From positions 141,501 through 201,500 of the forward strand of contig JAQGDQ010000221.1 in NCBI GenBank assembly GCA_030141605.1: a stretch of DNA of 60,000 bases, in the 5' to 3' direction. Of this stretch, positions 13,101 through 23,100 are shown piece after piece (the first letter of the stretch is position 1; each line of letters opens with the position of its first letter). Source of the stretch: Tubiluchus corallicola (Eukaryota > Priapulida > Priapulimorpha > Priapulimorphida > Tubiluchidae). The position numbers were made by a program, and so were the translations under genes. Below the pieces are notes generated by a model. That model saw only the letters and a list, made by a program, of their open reading frames with translations, was not told the origin of the DNA and searched no databases.

Positions 13101-16100
13101 AAGCTGCAAAGTTTGTATTAGAACCAAACCTATCACAATCGTTAGGCTTTTACAGTCTAGCTGCTTTGTTATTCACCTTATAACAAAGAAGTCCCTGGCT
13201 CAAACCCTGGTTGTGTTCCGACTTTTTCGTGTTTCCTTTCTTTTAAGTAAGTTTGAATAAGAAATATAACAATTATGTGTTTATTCCATCAACGAAATTA
13301 TACTTTTAATTACAGAAATGTTTAACATGGAATATGTTATTCTTTTTTTATTCAGACATTGACGAATGTACACAAGAAGATGTTTGTGCCGGACCCAATG
13401 AAGAATGCATTAATACTGTCGGCTCGTTCACATGCAAGTGCCAGAAGGGCTTTTTGCGCAAAGATCAGATCTGCATACACAGAACCGATGGTAAAATTAT
13501 TGAATTTTCATTCCATGGGCATATTTCTTAGAGAAATTTGCAGTACTTTTTAGGCATTTCCCGAACGAACTTACTCTTAAAGTGGGGATCTGTGTCTGCC
13601 CGGTGTCCGGTCATTCTTTCTCTCGTATTTCTGCAACGAATGACCTAACAGATGCAAAACATTGGTGAATCACTTCTTGGGACTGGCCACATGACCGCCA
13701 GCAATAAAATCCTCAGTTTTTGGCGTCTGTCTTAGTTAATTAGTCAAAAGTTCATTAAGAGGCAATTAATTTTCAAACACTTAAAGCACAAAAAAAACCT
13801 CCACTTACATAAAGCTTAAAAAATTCATCTTGAAATTTTATACCACTTACGTACTGCCTTTTTGCATGCAAGGCTTGCGTCAGCAGTAATGCTGAATAAA
13901 ACCTGTAAATTTAAACTCTCGCAATGACCTTTAGGTCCAGCCATTTTTGTGGTAGGTCGTTTGAAACAAGTTTAGATAACGCTGCGTAATTTGAAACAAG
14001 TTTAGATAACACTGCGTAAGTTTGTCACTAACTAAGTCAAATTTTAATTACTGTATCTTGTCAATAAGATTAAAGTATAATATAGATTTGCATGGAAAAT
14101 TTTTTGGGACATAATTTAACATTGCATTTTCTTCCCCTGATTTACATTTGTGTAATGACGTCATGTAATGGCGCCGTCGGAACAGTATTGCGGGAGATTT
14201 AAAATGAAAATATACAAAAAATCCTTTTAACGCAAATGCAAAATATGCATAAAATTGCTATAAACTAATGTAATTTTATGGTGATACACTAATATAATTT
14301 TTATGGTGATTTTTCTGAAACCTACTTCATGTACCCATTTTCTTGTCTTTTACAGTAGCTAATTCACTACATTAGAAACATTTTCCAATCGGTTGTCTGA
14401 GCGATTTTTGTCATGTCTTGCCCGCAAAAAGTGACAATCGATGTTAAAGGGAAATTCAAAGATTCTGAGAATTTGGGCTTATTTCAATGTTCGCAAAAAA
14501 TGTTAGAGGGATTTAGCAAAAATAATAAATTTAACAATAAGCATCTAGTGTAATAAGTAAAATCACTTTAAAGTCATGATCATTTCATGTTTGGGCAACT
14601 CCCATTTTGACGTCATTCTTCCTGAAGAAAAGTAGCACACAGCACTGTCAATTTCCGTCAAAAGTATAATTGGCTTTTACTTATAGATAACAAATTTCAT
14701 GATATTTTTGTTTGATCATTAGGAAGCTGCAAAAGTTTTAATTAGTTTAAACAGCTGCTTAAACACGTGATGTAACGAAACTGGGCTCTATGTTAAATGA
14801 CGTCAGAAACTAACACTGCAGTTCATGATCATAGTTATCACGGTACCGCCTTCTATTTGTCCTCTACGTGGATGTGACAAAAAGGCGCCGTTACCAATCG
14901 TAGTAGATTCACAGAGCCGCGCGTAGCTTTGAAAGTTTAACAAAATTTGAGTATCCGAGGTAATTCTTATTTAACCTAAACTTTGATTTAAAAGAAGCAA
15001 TTGTAGTTTTAAATATTTTGATCATTCTTTATTCCGAACTAATGTTTACACAATCGTCCGGTTTTCCTTCAGTGAATGAGTCTGTGATAATTCGGAAGAT
15101 AATCAAATACTATTAAGAAATAAAAACAATTTTTCATTTTATACTAATGTTGACTGCAAAGGTTTTAAAGATGACAGACGTTAAAATGTTTGTTAAGTTA
15201 CATTAATGTCGTTGGCATACATAGCAATCAGGTAGATTACATGAGTCATTATCAGATGATAGATAATCCTCTTTTAATTCTTTAACTATGCAGCTTAAAC
15301 CCGTAATTTTTACTGTTAACTCCTTCAGGACCGCATAATTCCAAATAGGTCCTGTAAGACTTATGATTTTTCTGCTACTGTATGAGTACAGATATAGCTA
15401 AATGATTACAAATTAGGTACTGTTCTATTCAGGAGAATTTCGGCTATCCAATCATGCTGTTTGTTTATACATTTATAAGTTATTTAATTTAGATAAAATT
15501 AAGAAAACATGCCCGTTTCAGACACTCCAACTTAGTTTATTAAGCAGCTTAGTCTGGATTACACTTGCGCGATCGTACACACTAATTTATTTATCGTCTG
15601 CTTGCTGCAGCCCAAGTGAACTGTCTACTGTACAGAGCTCCAGGAAAAGCCAACCAATCAGCCACGTAGAAATTAAGGTCGCTTCATCTTTTAACAGGAA
15701 TTTATCCTTAAAAATAGAGTAGACTTGAGGATCTGATGTACCGGAGTGTTGAGTCTGGATAGTTGAAATTTTCTGCATTAGCCAATTTCACGCAAGTGAT
15801 ATTTTACATTGTTACAGTGCAAACACTGCAGCAGTTACTGAAAGCTTTTTTCCAATTTTTTCGTCAAAAACGATTTTTAATTCGTCTAAGATAAACAAAT
15901 GCATTTCATACATAATTTTGCATGAAAATCCATTGTGTGAGGAGTAGAAATCTGCAAAAATTATCCAATATAATGTAATCACTGTTTAGTGAGAGCAGTT
16001 TTTCATGAACCCATACAAAATGCAGCGAACGCATATAGTCCTGAAGGAGTTAAAGGAAGACAGGATGATTTTAATTTAAATTTAATTTTAACCTAAATTT

Positions 16101-18284
16101 AAATGTCGTATTAGTTGCAATAATTATTGCATGGATATGTTTAATTTGCGAGTAATTTTTGGCATTTCTATACCAATACTCGCGCGGGCTGTGTGTTTTT
16201 TACCCAACTCTGTTTATTTTTCACTTCTAGCTGACGAGATGTACAAGAAGGCGGAGCTGAAGAAGAAGAAGAAAGGTGAGAACCTACCAAGTAATACAGG
16301 GTTGTATCTCGGTTATGCAGGCCTGGTTCTAGCCGGATTCATGGTGTTCAAAACCGAAAATAAAATCCTGGGAATTGTTGCAATTCTTGTTGCATCGTCG
16401 GCTGCCCTCGCGAGCATCTACACAAAAGAAATCACCGATTTATTAGATAAAATAATGAGCTGATGAAAGATTTGAACCGTATAGTTAATCAATAATTTAC
16501 TGATAATCAATTGTGCTCAATAATCATTAACCTGTAATAGGCTAATCATGCTGTTCACATATGAATTTATGAAATGGCAAAAGTGAAACAGAAAATGCAC
16601 AAGCAACTATTAAATTAATGCATTTTTCTCTTCTTGTGGTTTACAATGCAAACGATAGCTTTACACATTACACAATTAATAAATAAAAATCACATGGTTT
16701 ATCGATTTATTTTAGCATTTAGCAATCCTAAAACTTTTGATCGATTAAATATGTTCAACGTTTATTCACAACGTTCAAAGTCTGCAAACAATAACTCTCT
16801 GTGTATCGTGATACGTATCATATTGTGTGGTTAGTATCATGATATATATCAGTTCATGGCCTAGGTGTATCATTGCAGCCCTAATCACGAGGCTATGAAA
16901 ATTGAACCAGTCTTCCTATATCAGCTGATGTAATTAAAAACGTATCTTTGACGCACCATAAGGACTTGTTGATTGGGTTATCTATGAGCAATAAATAATT
17001 TTTTTCTTTTTTTAATCCTCGTTTTTTGGTTTTCAGTGTTGGAAAAATGTGAAAGATACTCACTGAAAAATATGATATTGAGAAAATCGCTGTTAAAGTT
17101 AGCCATTGTTTTTTGTCACACTTCTACAAAATACTTAGCACAAAACACAAGTTATGTTTAAACGAAGATGACAAAGATTTATGAAATTTGGCATTATGAA
17201 ATTAGATTTTTAGTATTTTTTGAACATTTTCTTGATAATTTGTTGCTAAAATATTAAAGTTCAATATGTTTGGCATTCGTTTTTATAAAAAAAAGAAATT
17301 GACATTTGACCAAATTTGTGGTGCATTCTACTTTGATGCACCGCAACGTAGTTTTAACTATGCCGACTTACAGACGGTTTTGGTTTGTAAGCACATGCTA
17401 TCGTGCGGTTTATTGTGTGTGGTGATGGTTTTGACATGTGGTACACTGTGAAGGTGTTTGGTGGTATGGCTTTTACTATAACGACTCTGAAATTAACAGC
17501 ACGAAATCTGCTTCTGTCTCTTTGTCACTTTGTCGGCTCTCTAATGAAGCCATGTTCAAACATGGCGTTTTGTGGCAGCAGCTGCAGATAGGGTTGAGCA
17601 TTCTCTACCAGAAAGCGAATTCGAATTGAATTTGTGACGTTCGAATTCAAATCAAACCGAACTACCGTATTTCGAATTCGAATCGAGATTGAAAGATTTT
17701 TGAACAAATTTTCAAAACACCAGTAAAAATTAGTCTTTCAAAGATCATGCATATTACTTGATTTTGTTCTGCAGTAAAACCACTAATAATTTGCTTAAAA
17801 TTTTACACAAGAATCACACCTATTTATGCTAAACTACTACTCAAAGTACTAATTGCATGATGTTTCAATCGTTTTAATGATAAAGGATGTACGTGGTTGA
17901 AGTGCTGAATTATTCGAATCTATAATTTTAGGTTCGAATTGAATTCGAACTAAAAAAACTGGTTCAAATCGAACTTGAATGCTCACCCTTAGATGCAATT
18001 ATTCGGTTCGTCCTTGACAAAATCGTGCAGCTTTTTATATCAAGGCTTCTTCATGCCTTCAACTAGTGGGAACTTGTACGGAACACATTAACATCTTTTC
18101 AAAGTGCTACTTTTCATTAATTTCAGAGTCAAAGAATGGTGATGGTGATGATGGCGGTGATGATGATGAAGATGATAGTGATGGTGGCGACGACGATGTG
18201 GATGATGGAGATGACAACAGCAAGAGGGGTGATGACAACAATGCGCTTAAAGACGTTCTTCCATTACTACGTTCAGAGCTTTAA
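4122..18284 (+). CDS. CRELD: CRELD family protein (cysteine-rich with EGF-like domains), two alternative 3' ends
   Basis: ER/secretory protein family linked to folding, receptor assembly and ER-mitochondria function. Coding exons: 4124-4273 (ATG at 4124 after the acceptor at 4120-4121), 5599-5748, 6758-6866, 7137-7210, 7427-7553, 10204-10305, 11204-11377, 13356-13490, then either 16231-16463 or 18127-18284. All phases match, giving 417 or 392 aa; human CRELD1 is about 420. Seen in order: a signal peptide (VLRLCTVYLLISLLDG); a CxxC motif (ACEICRNFVDTFKK); the CRELD N-terminal domain (NFGGGDVDWEEKKL, ETRLVEVLEHVCD, EHWWFKRQ, FFQWLC); EGF-like CCPDNTFGPDCSPC; a furin-like repeat; a calcium-binding EGF (DIDECSSSPC); a second furin-like repeat; and a second calcium-binding EGF (DIDECTQEDVC). 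The introns flanking the EGF and furin-like exons are phase 1. Identification is very secure; splice forms are inferred. Confidence 0.95.
4574..4780. repeat. tandem repeat, about 67-68 bp x 3
   Basis: Three diverged copies begin at 4574, 4642 and 4709 with caacttct, each carrying a gagagtaa/gaaagcaa core and cgcaacttgttgcac. An inverted match (agagaagttgtg...) follows at about 4830. This looks like a small transposon with subterminal repeats, class unknown. Confidence 0.7.
4962..5560. mobile_element. TTAA-flanked MITE, piggyBac-like ends, copy 1
   Basis: The ends are TTAACCTTTTCGCT and AGTGAAAGGGTTAA, an imperfect inverted pair including the TTAA target. The interior shares long stretches with 26764-27377 in opposite orientation (gacaataacttcttgtggtg; ggcggcagtctaccacct). 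There is a CA-rich patch near 5120-5175 and no transposase. TTAA plus CCCTTT ends suggest the piggyBac superfamily; this is inference. Confidence 0.8.
5749..6757 (+). other. CRELD intron 2
   Basis: It runs from donor gtgaga to acceptor tttttag. The motif cgtccgacacca occurs at about 5860 and 6045, with a close variant at about 6200. A (CA)n run with interruptions is at about 6690-6730. I see no exon; the open frame at 6212-6433 lacks family features and splice context. Confidence 0.6.
7580..8196. repeat. 60-bp minisatellite, about 10.3 copies, in CRELD intron 5
   Basis: Units begin every 60 bases from 7580 (gctgaagttgagtcagttgc...), differing by a few substitutions and with no visible indels. 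Because 60 is a multiple of 3, several frames stay open. Forward frame 1 from 7592 reads Ser/Thr/Ala-rich (ESVATTSADSHSKSASSAEA) to TGA at about 8189 but has no ATG. Another forward frame (7596-8216) reads LLLHQLTHTVNQLARLKLSQ. A minus frame (7888-8241) is also open. Frame 1 is the frame of CRELD exon 5 read through its donor, blocked only by TAG at 7589-7591. The region is most simply an intronic tandem array. Confidence 0.95.
8197..9480 (+). other. CRELD intron 5, middle part
   Basis: AT-rich sequence between the minisatellite and the dispersed repeat at 9481. The 60-codon open frame at 8751-8933 has no recognisable feature. Nothing else is seen. Confidence 0.5.
9481..10104. repeat. dispersed repeat family K, copy 1
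   Basis: It is similar over its length to 25010-25614 in the same orientation. Shared blocks include ccatctactg, gcaaagtccgtagcaacc and cacgacaaaaaacaatg. Both copies end in ttgccgacttat, and the start carries the inverse aagtcggca, suggesting short subterminal inverted repeats. A third, partial inverted copy lies at 17266-17395. It is likely a non-autonomous DNA transposon of unknown class. Confidence 0.7.
10495..10905. mobile_element. partial TTAA MITE of the TTAACTCCTTCAGGAC family
   Basis: The right end reads gtcctgaaggagttaa (to 10905). The body matches the reverse complement of the fuller copy at 15316-16053 (for example aaattcctgttaaaagatga and ttttcctggaa). The left terminus is missing, so this copy is truncated. 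Confidence 0.7.
10965..11171 (+). repeat. tRNA-derived SINE with (ATT)n tail
   Basis: The head carries an A-box-like tggtctagttgt (10978-10989) and a B-box-like gagttcgatac (11020-11030) at tRNA spacing, with an anticodon-arm-like ctccgtctgggag between them. A tail region follows with aataaaggtc and (ATT)n at 11148-11171. It ends 32 bp before CRELD exon 7. No source tRNA was assigned. Confidence 0.65.
11513..12013. mobile_element. hAT-type MITE with exact 8-bp target duplication
   Basis: The inverted ends are tagtgttgggcgatt and aatcgcccatcactt. Both sides are flanked by the identical 8-mer ATTTAAAG (11505-11512 and 12014-12021). No transposase frame is present. An 8-bp duplication and TAGTG-like termini are typical of hAT elements. 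It sits in CRELD intron 7. Confidence 0.85.
12476..13025. mobile_element. TTAA MITE, family M1 (AAGGAAAACCGGACGATTGT ends), copy 1
   Basis: The ends are TTAAAGGAAAACCGGACG and the inverse CGTCCTGTTTTCCTTTAA; TTAA (12476-12479, 13022-13025) is the presumed target. The element is about 550 bp without coding capacity. Relatives lie at 14443-15071, 35762-36337 and 56353-56813. Confidence 0.85.
13141..13262 (+). repeat. possible tRNA-like SINE head
   Basis: A-box-like agtctagctgctttg, an anticodon-stem-like pair (ttgttat/ataacaa) and B-box-like ggctcaaaccc occur at tRNA-like spacing. No clear tail or second copy is seen, so this could be a decayed SINE or chance. Confidence 0.35.
14443..15071. 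mobile_element. M1-family MITE, longer inverted subfamily
   Basis: The right end (acaatcgtccggttttcctt) is the inverse of the 12476 copy's start. The left end begins gttaaagggaaatt. The left half (aataagcatctagtgtaat..., gaagaaaagtagcaca) also matches 22795-23100, defining a longer subfamily. The right flank lacks TTAA. Confidence 0.65.
15316..16053. mobile_element. TTAA MITE, TTAACTCCTTCAGGAC family, full copy
   Basis: The inverted ends are TTAACTCCTTCAGGAC and AGTCCTGAAGGAGTTAA, 738 bp including both TTAA. The right TTAA is at once the start of an M1-type terminus (ttaaaggaagacaggatgat), so one element probably inserted at or into the TTAA of another. Confidence 0.85.
16231..16463 (+). CDS. 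CRELD: CRELD alternative last exon A: two membrane segments (CRELD1-like)
   Basis: The acceptor cacttctag ends at 16230 and is phase 1, matching the donor at 13490. It encodes a Lys-rich stretch (KKAELKKKKKG) and then two hydrophobic segments, about residues 364-380 (GLYLGYAGLVLAGFMVF) and 386-404 (ILGIVAILVASSAALASIY), with TGA at 16461-16463. Human CRELD1 has the same plan of two C-terminal transmembrane helices. A membrane-anchored ER isoform is the natural reading. Confidence 0.9.
16464..18126 (+). other. CRELD 3' region between the alternative last exons
   Basis: It contains the exon A 3' UTR, a repeat fragment at 16560-16883 related to the end of 28276-28820 (both end ...acagcccta or gcagcccta), a partial inverted K repeat (17266-17395) and a hAT-like MITE (17589-17991). 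If exon B is used, all of this is intron. Confidence 0.6.
17589..17991. mobile_element. hAT-like MITE rich in TTCGAATT, copy 1
   Basis: The ends are tagggttgagcattc and gaatgctcaccctta, with the interior full of ttcgaattcgaa motifs. It matches 19619-20000 in inverted orientation (gaagtgctgaattattcgaa / ttgaataattcagcacttca). The flanking 8-mers are similar but not identical, so hAT assignment rests mainly on the termini. Confidence 0.75.
18127..18284 (+). CDS. CRELD: CRELD alternative last exon B: acidic tail ending RSEL (CRELD2-like)
   Basis: The acceptor atttcag ends at 18126 and is phase 1, so joining to the donor at 13490 keeps the frame (1021 + 158 bases = 393 codons including the stop). 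It encodes about 30 residues almost wholly of Asp, Gly, Ser and Glu (DGDDGGDDDEDDSDGGDDD), then NALKDVLPLLRSEL and TAA. RSEL resembles KDEL-type ER retrieval signals, and CRELD2 of mammals ends REDL. Acidic tails also occur in ER calcium-buffering proteins. Use of this exon instead of 16231-16463 is inferred from phase and position. Confidence 0.75.
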
Positions 18285-18692
18285 TAGTGGGTTTATATAG
18301 CAATACGTAGTGACTTAATTTATTATTGTTCTGCATTGCACAAACGTTTTACATTAAAGGTGTACTTTGTCTCTTTAAGCCCCCAAAATGGTGCAACATT
18401 AGCGAAAGTGACTGCACGTCACAGGATGTCTCCCTAATTCAACACATTAAAAACACGCCTAAATATTTCACAGTTTTTCCGCAAGTAGCGTCTTTTTGAG
18501 TTAAACGAAGGTTGTAGTTTCCATGTTTTACCAGCAGAGGGTGCTGGCTTTTAAAGACCATTTGTCTGTGCAGATACATTCCGGTAGTGTAGTGCAGTAT
18601 GGCATAGGTCTAACGTTCTGCAGCCCCCTAGAAATTTATCCCAAATTTATTTTATTATTTCTGTACTTATCCATGTACAGCAATTTCACCTG

Positions 18693-19454
18693 CAGTATAA
18701 CATCATTATAGCGAACACGGTTTATTACATGCACATCGGTAATGAGAACTCACTAAAAGGAATAAACTTTCATGATTCACTTAACGACGCCAATGCGATT
18801 CACCAAAACGTGACGTTAAGTGAAACTTCATTAAATGAAACAAAACTTCCATAGAAAGTACTGTAAAAGAATTGAGATGTGTTCCAGAGGCAAAACGAGC
18901 TTCTTTATAGTTTCAACTAATTAATTTCTTGCTGCTTGCCTGAAGTCGCCTATCTTCGTTACCAATACGTACCTAGTTAGCCGTTTCTCTTAAAGTTTAA
19001 GCCTAGGCAGCCATTAAACAATAAACACTGCAGAGTCAAAGCCAAGCACTGCATGAGGCGACCTCGGAAATTTTGTCTTACCAGAGCGCTGTTCTATTTA
19101 CTATGTAATCTGGTTGCTATAGGAACAGGTTGCAGGTAGAATTCCTTCGCACAAAGTTTTTTAACAGATCTCGTTTGATAGAAACGGCATGTAATATAGT
19201 AGTCAGAAAAACATGTATAATTGCACTGCTTACATTACTAATGCACTTTTAAAACACGATGCAATATGTGCCATTTTAATGCTTCAAATTGAGTAAAAAA
19301 GTTGTTAATAAAATGAAAATTAGCTTCCAGCAAGGTAAAAAAAATTGTCGTTAAAATGAAACTGCGTCGTTAAGTGAAAAAAGGTGTCAAATGTTCATTG
19401 TTGTTAAAACGAAACATCGCTAAAAACGGGGAGTCGTTGAGCGAGGATTTACTG
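18693..19454. mobile_element. possible pogo/Tigger-like MITE
   Basis: The left end is cagtataacatcattatagcg and the right end cgaggatttactg, followed by TA. The interior has inverted stretches (gacgttaagtgaaac; cgtcgttaagtgaaa). The left flank is not TA, so the boundary is uncertain. Confidence 0.5.
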
Positions 19455-19618
19455 TATGCTGTCTTTGAATACAGCGTACTCTGTTATTGCACATTGCGGA
19501 CTTTTATCGGGCCACGTTTTCCATATTATTATGTATTAATAAATTTTACCTTTGCTTACAGTTAAAAAAACACGTCATTCCTAGAACTGCAAAAACTTGT
19601 TGGTTATGCACTGTACAG

Positions 19619-20000
19619 TAGGAGTGAGCAGCGAACGTACGAATTCGTTTCGAACAAGTTTTTTTTAATTCGAATTGGATTCGAAGCTGAAATTATAGAT
19701 TTGAATAATTCAGCACTTCAACCCCATACGTTCTTTTGTCATTAAAACGTTTTAAACATCACGCAATTAGCACAATTTGGTAGCGATTTCTGTGCATGAT
19801 ATTTAAACCAATTATTAGAGGTTTTATATTGCAGAACAAAATCTTTGTAAAATTGCTTTTTACTGAGGGTTTGAAAACTTGTTCGAAGATCTTTCAAATT
19901 CAATTCGAATTCGAAATACTGAAATTCGGTTAGATTCGAATTCGAAAGTCACAAATTCGATTCGAATTTGATTTCTGGTAGCGAATGCTCACCGCTACTA
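19619..20000. mobile_element. hAT-like MITE rich in TTCGAATT, copy 2 (inverted)
   Basis: The ends are taggagtgagcagcg and gaatgctcaccgctacta. The body is the reverse complement of 17589-17991 with moderate divergence. The target duplication is unclear (tacag on both sides). Confidence 0.7.
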
Positions 20001-20665
20001 TACAGCATTACCAGTTGTTAACACGTCGTGTGGAAAGGTCATCGTGTCTACTAGCTGTACAAAACTTTTACCAGCGGCTTGGCACTCACTTATTTTACAT
20101 AGTACACTGGTAGTGTGATGAAATGTTTCATCAAAATTTGACTGTACAATACCGTGCATAGTACGCTAAGTATCAATTTTCAGTTATATGCATATTCTTA
20201 TTCTCCTATTCATGGTAATCATTTTGGTACCAGTTTCATCTCTCCATGTTGCAAAATAACAGTACAGTGTGATATCAAATTACTATTAAATTAGAAAAAA
20301 AAAACAAAATCCGAAAATTTATAAAAATTGACTATTCGGACTTATTTGACCTCCAGCTCCATAATTAAGTTAGCACACTATGGACGGTTTTGCTTTGCAC
20401 GGTCACATCATGACGAATCCTACAGCATTTACATTGCGGGAGAAACTTTTTATACAAGGGACAAACAGAAATTTCGGGCAAACAAAACTGCCCGACTGTC
20501 TTTCCGCAATTGCATTTGCGGAACGTGTCACGTAAGTTTACAACTGAAACATGTAATACACGCAATTTAGTATGAAACATTCAATAATTTTTAGTGTATT
20601 GAAGTCACATAAAATACTTCACATCGAGTTTAAATATACTGCAAAGCAGTTGATACTTGATAGTA

Positions 20666-21153
20666 CAGTCAACGTTCGATATAAGGACGCCTCGGGAACG
20701 GAAAAACCGTCCCTTATATCCGATGTCCCTTATAGCCGAAGTTGAGTCAGATCGAGGGTGTATCTAGACCTGTACTTTTACCCATATTATTTATGGATTA
20801 TTGCTACACATTCAGTGCAAACGGTATGTAAGAAGCTCCTTCAGTGATGCCAGAGGTATGTGACTGCGGAAACCGAGCTGTTTGAAGGCCGAGTTTGCGA
20901 AAAATTGAAGTTAAAAATCGATCAATTTCGCTTTGATCATAGGGTCCCTTATATGCGAGGTAATTTACCTGGGCTTCTATTACGCGGGACCTGAAAATAT
21001 CATCTGTTATAACCGAAAGTCCCTTATATCCGAGTACCTTATATACGAAGATTTTTACAAGGAAAAACGTTACGAAAAATCGGGACCGGTGTTGGTGGTC
21101 CCTTATAAGCAAATGTCCCTTACAAGCGAGTACCTTGTACCCGAGGTTGACTG
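20666..21153. mobile_element. Tc1/mariner-pogo-like MITE with TA duplication
   Basis: It starts CAGTCAACGTTCGATATAAG and ends CCGAGGTTGACTG, flanked by TA at 20664-20665 and 21154-21155. Internal gtcccttatat...cga motifs recur in both orientations. CAGTCAAC termini with TA duplication are typical of pogo/Tigger relatives. No transposase is present. Confidence 0.85.
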
Positions 21154-21904
21154 TATTTTCTAAAAGTAGTTTGCATTCTCTATGAAGCCATACATTGTAC
21201 ATTATTTATACACTTATATTATTAATATATGCTTGTCCACCTAGCAGTCGTATACGATTAGCTGCACGTAAAGCACCTCAGTTACAGAGTTCTTTGTGAG
21301 TCCATAACAGGTTTGCTACAACCATGTTATACTGTGTCAGCCTATTGATAAGCTCAAGTGTGGCAAGAAAGTAACGACATCACAATTGCTTTTTTGTAAA
21401 ACGTGCATTGATTTGGCCTGTGTTGGACAACCATTACTTTGCTTTTTAGTGAGTTTTACACCTATCCAGTGGGATTGCTGGATCCCTTTGCTTTGACTCA
21501 ATATAAGAAAAGTGCCTTACTTTCATTGGAATACAGAGAACTATTCTTGTTACGTTAAATCACATTGCATCCTCTCTCAATGTGCAGATTTTGTTTGTGA
21601 AGCAGTGTAATTTGTTTGCAATGTTGAGGTTTTGGGACCAGGTATTGTTTTGTTTGTGAAAGTTGTCTACGTTGAGAAGTTTATATGCCGTCAAATATAG
21701 AAAATTTTCACGAAGAAGCTTACGTTTTTCGCAGTTTTCATTTTCTCCAGTTCTTCCAACAGCTGATAATAAACTTTCTCTAGAGATTCATAAAATTACA
21801 ATCTAACCACTGAGAACTGTTTCTATCTACCCGTGTGTTGAATGAATAATCGTGACAATTAGTAAGTGCCAATTTCAAAGTCTAATCAATGGTATACTTG
21901 CACC

Positions 21905-21978
21905 CGAGTGGTCACAGTGCTCTTTTAGTGACTGTAGTTAAGCAATACTAAGTCTGGTGGTCAGCAAGCAACCGCCTA
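21905..21978 (+). other. degenerate 5S rRNA-like sequence
   Basis: The stretch agttaagcaatactaagtct, then ggtggtcagc and accgcct, resembles the 5S rRNA core (gaagttaagca... ggttagtac ...gaccgcct). It is interrupted at accgc|ct by the hAT-like element that follows. It could be a 5S pseudogene or the head of a 5S-derived SINE. Divergence is high. Confidence 0.35.
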
Positions 21979-22490
21979 CAGAAAAGCGGCGGCTTTTGTA
22001 TAGGTACTGTGGAACTGCAGCACCCCCCATTTGCTGCCCAATATTATCGATGATATTCAATGTGATGTCTTTTTTCTTTATACTTGTATGGAACCAGAGC
22101 ATGTGAGGGTAGTACTGTTTGCTTTACTGCCCAGCACAATGTGCTATAGCAACGCAGTGTTTGACTGTTATGTGCATGCAGCCATGAGCACATGTCTGAG
22201 CCCAGGTAGAGATAGTACTGTCGCTCAGGCAGTTTGTTGTCAGTTGTCAAGTGCTTACCGTGAACGGATCAAGCTTGAACTGTGACAATTTAGACTATTA
22301 GTAAGCAAAAAATATTTTTTGTTTAGGCTATGTTTATGTATAAACTTTCATGTTTGTTTATTTAAAATTACAATTACAAAATACAACATTAAAAATACAT
22401 ATGTTTGTTTCATTTTACACAATATTAGAACAATGGCTTGAAATTTTCTGAAGCAGTACCCCAAGTAACTTTAGCTACGAGCCGCCACTG
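21977..22490. mobile_element. hAT-type MITE with 8-bp duplication CTACAGAA
   Basis: CTACAGAA immediately precedes aagcggcggcttttg on the left and follows acgagccgccactg on the right. The body matches 50080-50562 in inverted orientation (tggaactgcagcacccc / gggggtgcagcagttcca). It has no coding capacity; the 84-codon frame inside is incidental. Confidence 0.8.
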
Positions 22491-22794
22491 CTACAGAATA
22501 CTGTTACATCCGCTACTATTGACAAAATGCAAAATGACCAAATGCTAATTTTTACAACTACTGAAAATTTTTAGCATTTATGTAGAAAATTAACCCATTT
22601 TCAAATGTCCACTGCCACTACTCATCACTCACAAATGTTCGTAGCATAATTCTTTGAACTAAGTGGGCTGATGTTCTGATAACTGATGTTTCGAATCACT
22701 GCTGATAATTGCTTTTTCATACAATTGTTGTTCTATATCTATAATAACGAATTGTAAATTTTATTTACATTACAGTACGTAATAACAATTTTAA

Positions 22795-23100
22795 TTAAAG
22801 GAAAGGTCAAGCCTTCTGGGAAGTTCAATGTTTTGCAATAAGCACCTCGTGTAATTAGTAAAATCATTTTAAAGTCACGATCACTTCATGCTTGGATGCT
22901 TCAGTTTTCAATGCCCATTCTTCTTTCAATGACGTCATTCGTCTTGAAGAAAAGTAGCGCACTGTCAATCTTCACCAAAGGATAAGTTTTATAAGATAAG
23001 GATAACCAAAATAAATTAGATAGCTAATTCTGTAATATTTTGCTTGAACGTAAAGTAAGCTGCAGAAGTTCGAATTAGTTTAAGCAGCTTACAAAAAGCC
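22795..23100. repeat. M1-related MITE fragment
   Basis: It begins ttaaaggaaaggtcaag and shares aataagcacctcgtgtaatt and gaagaaaagtagcgcactg with the left half of 14443-15071. The right end is not defined. Confidence 0.55.

Larger units (their letters stand above)
13491..16230 (+). other. CRELD intron 8
   Basis: It holds two tandem 30-bp units (13960-14019), an M1-family MITE (about 14443-15071) and a full TTAACTCC-family MITE (15316-16053), immediately followed by an M1-like terminus. The only other open frame of note (15587-15778, minus) lies inside the MITE. Confidence 0.7.

Noticed and set aside
20804-21202. 132-codon minus-strand frame
   Set aside because: It lies inside the TA-flanked MITE; repeats such as YKG derive from its internal repeats.
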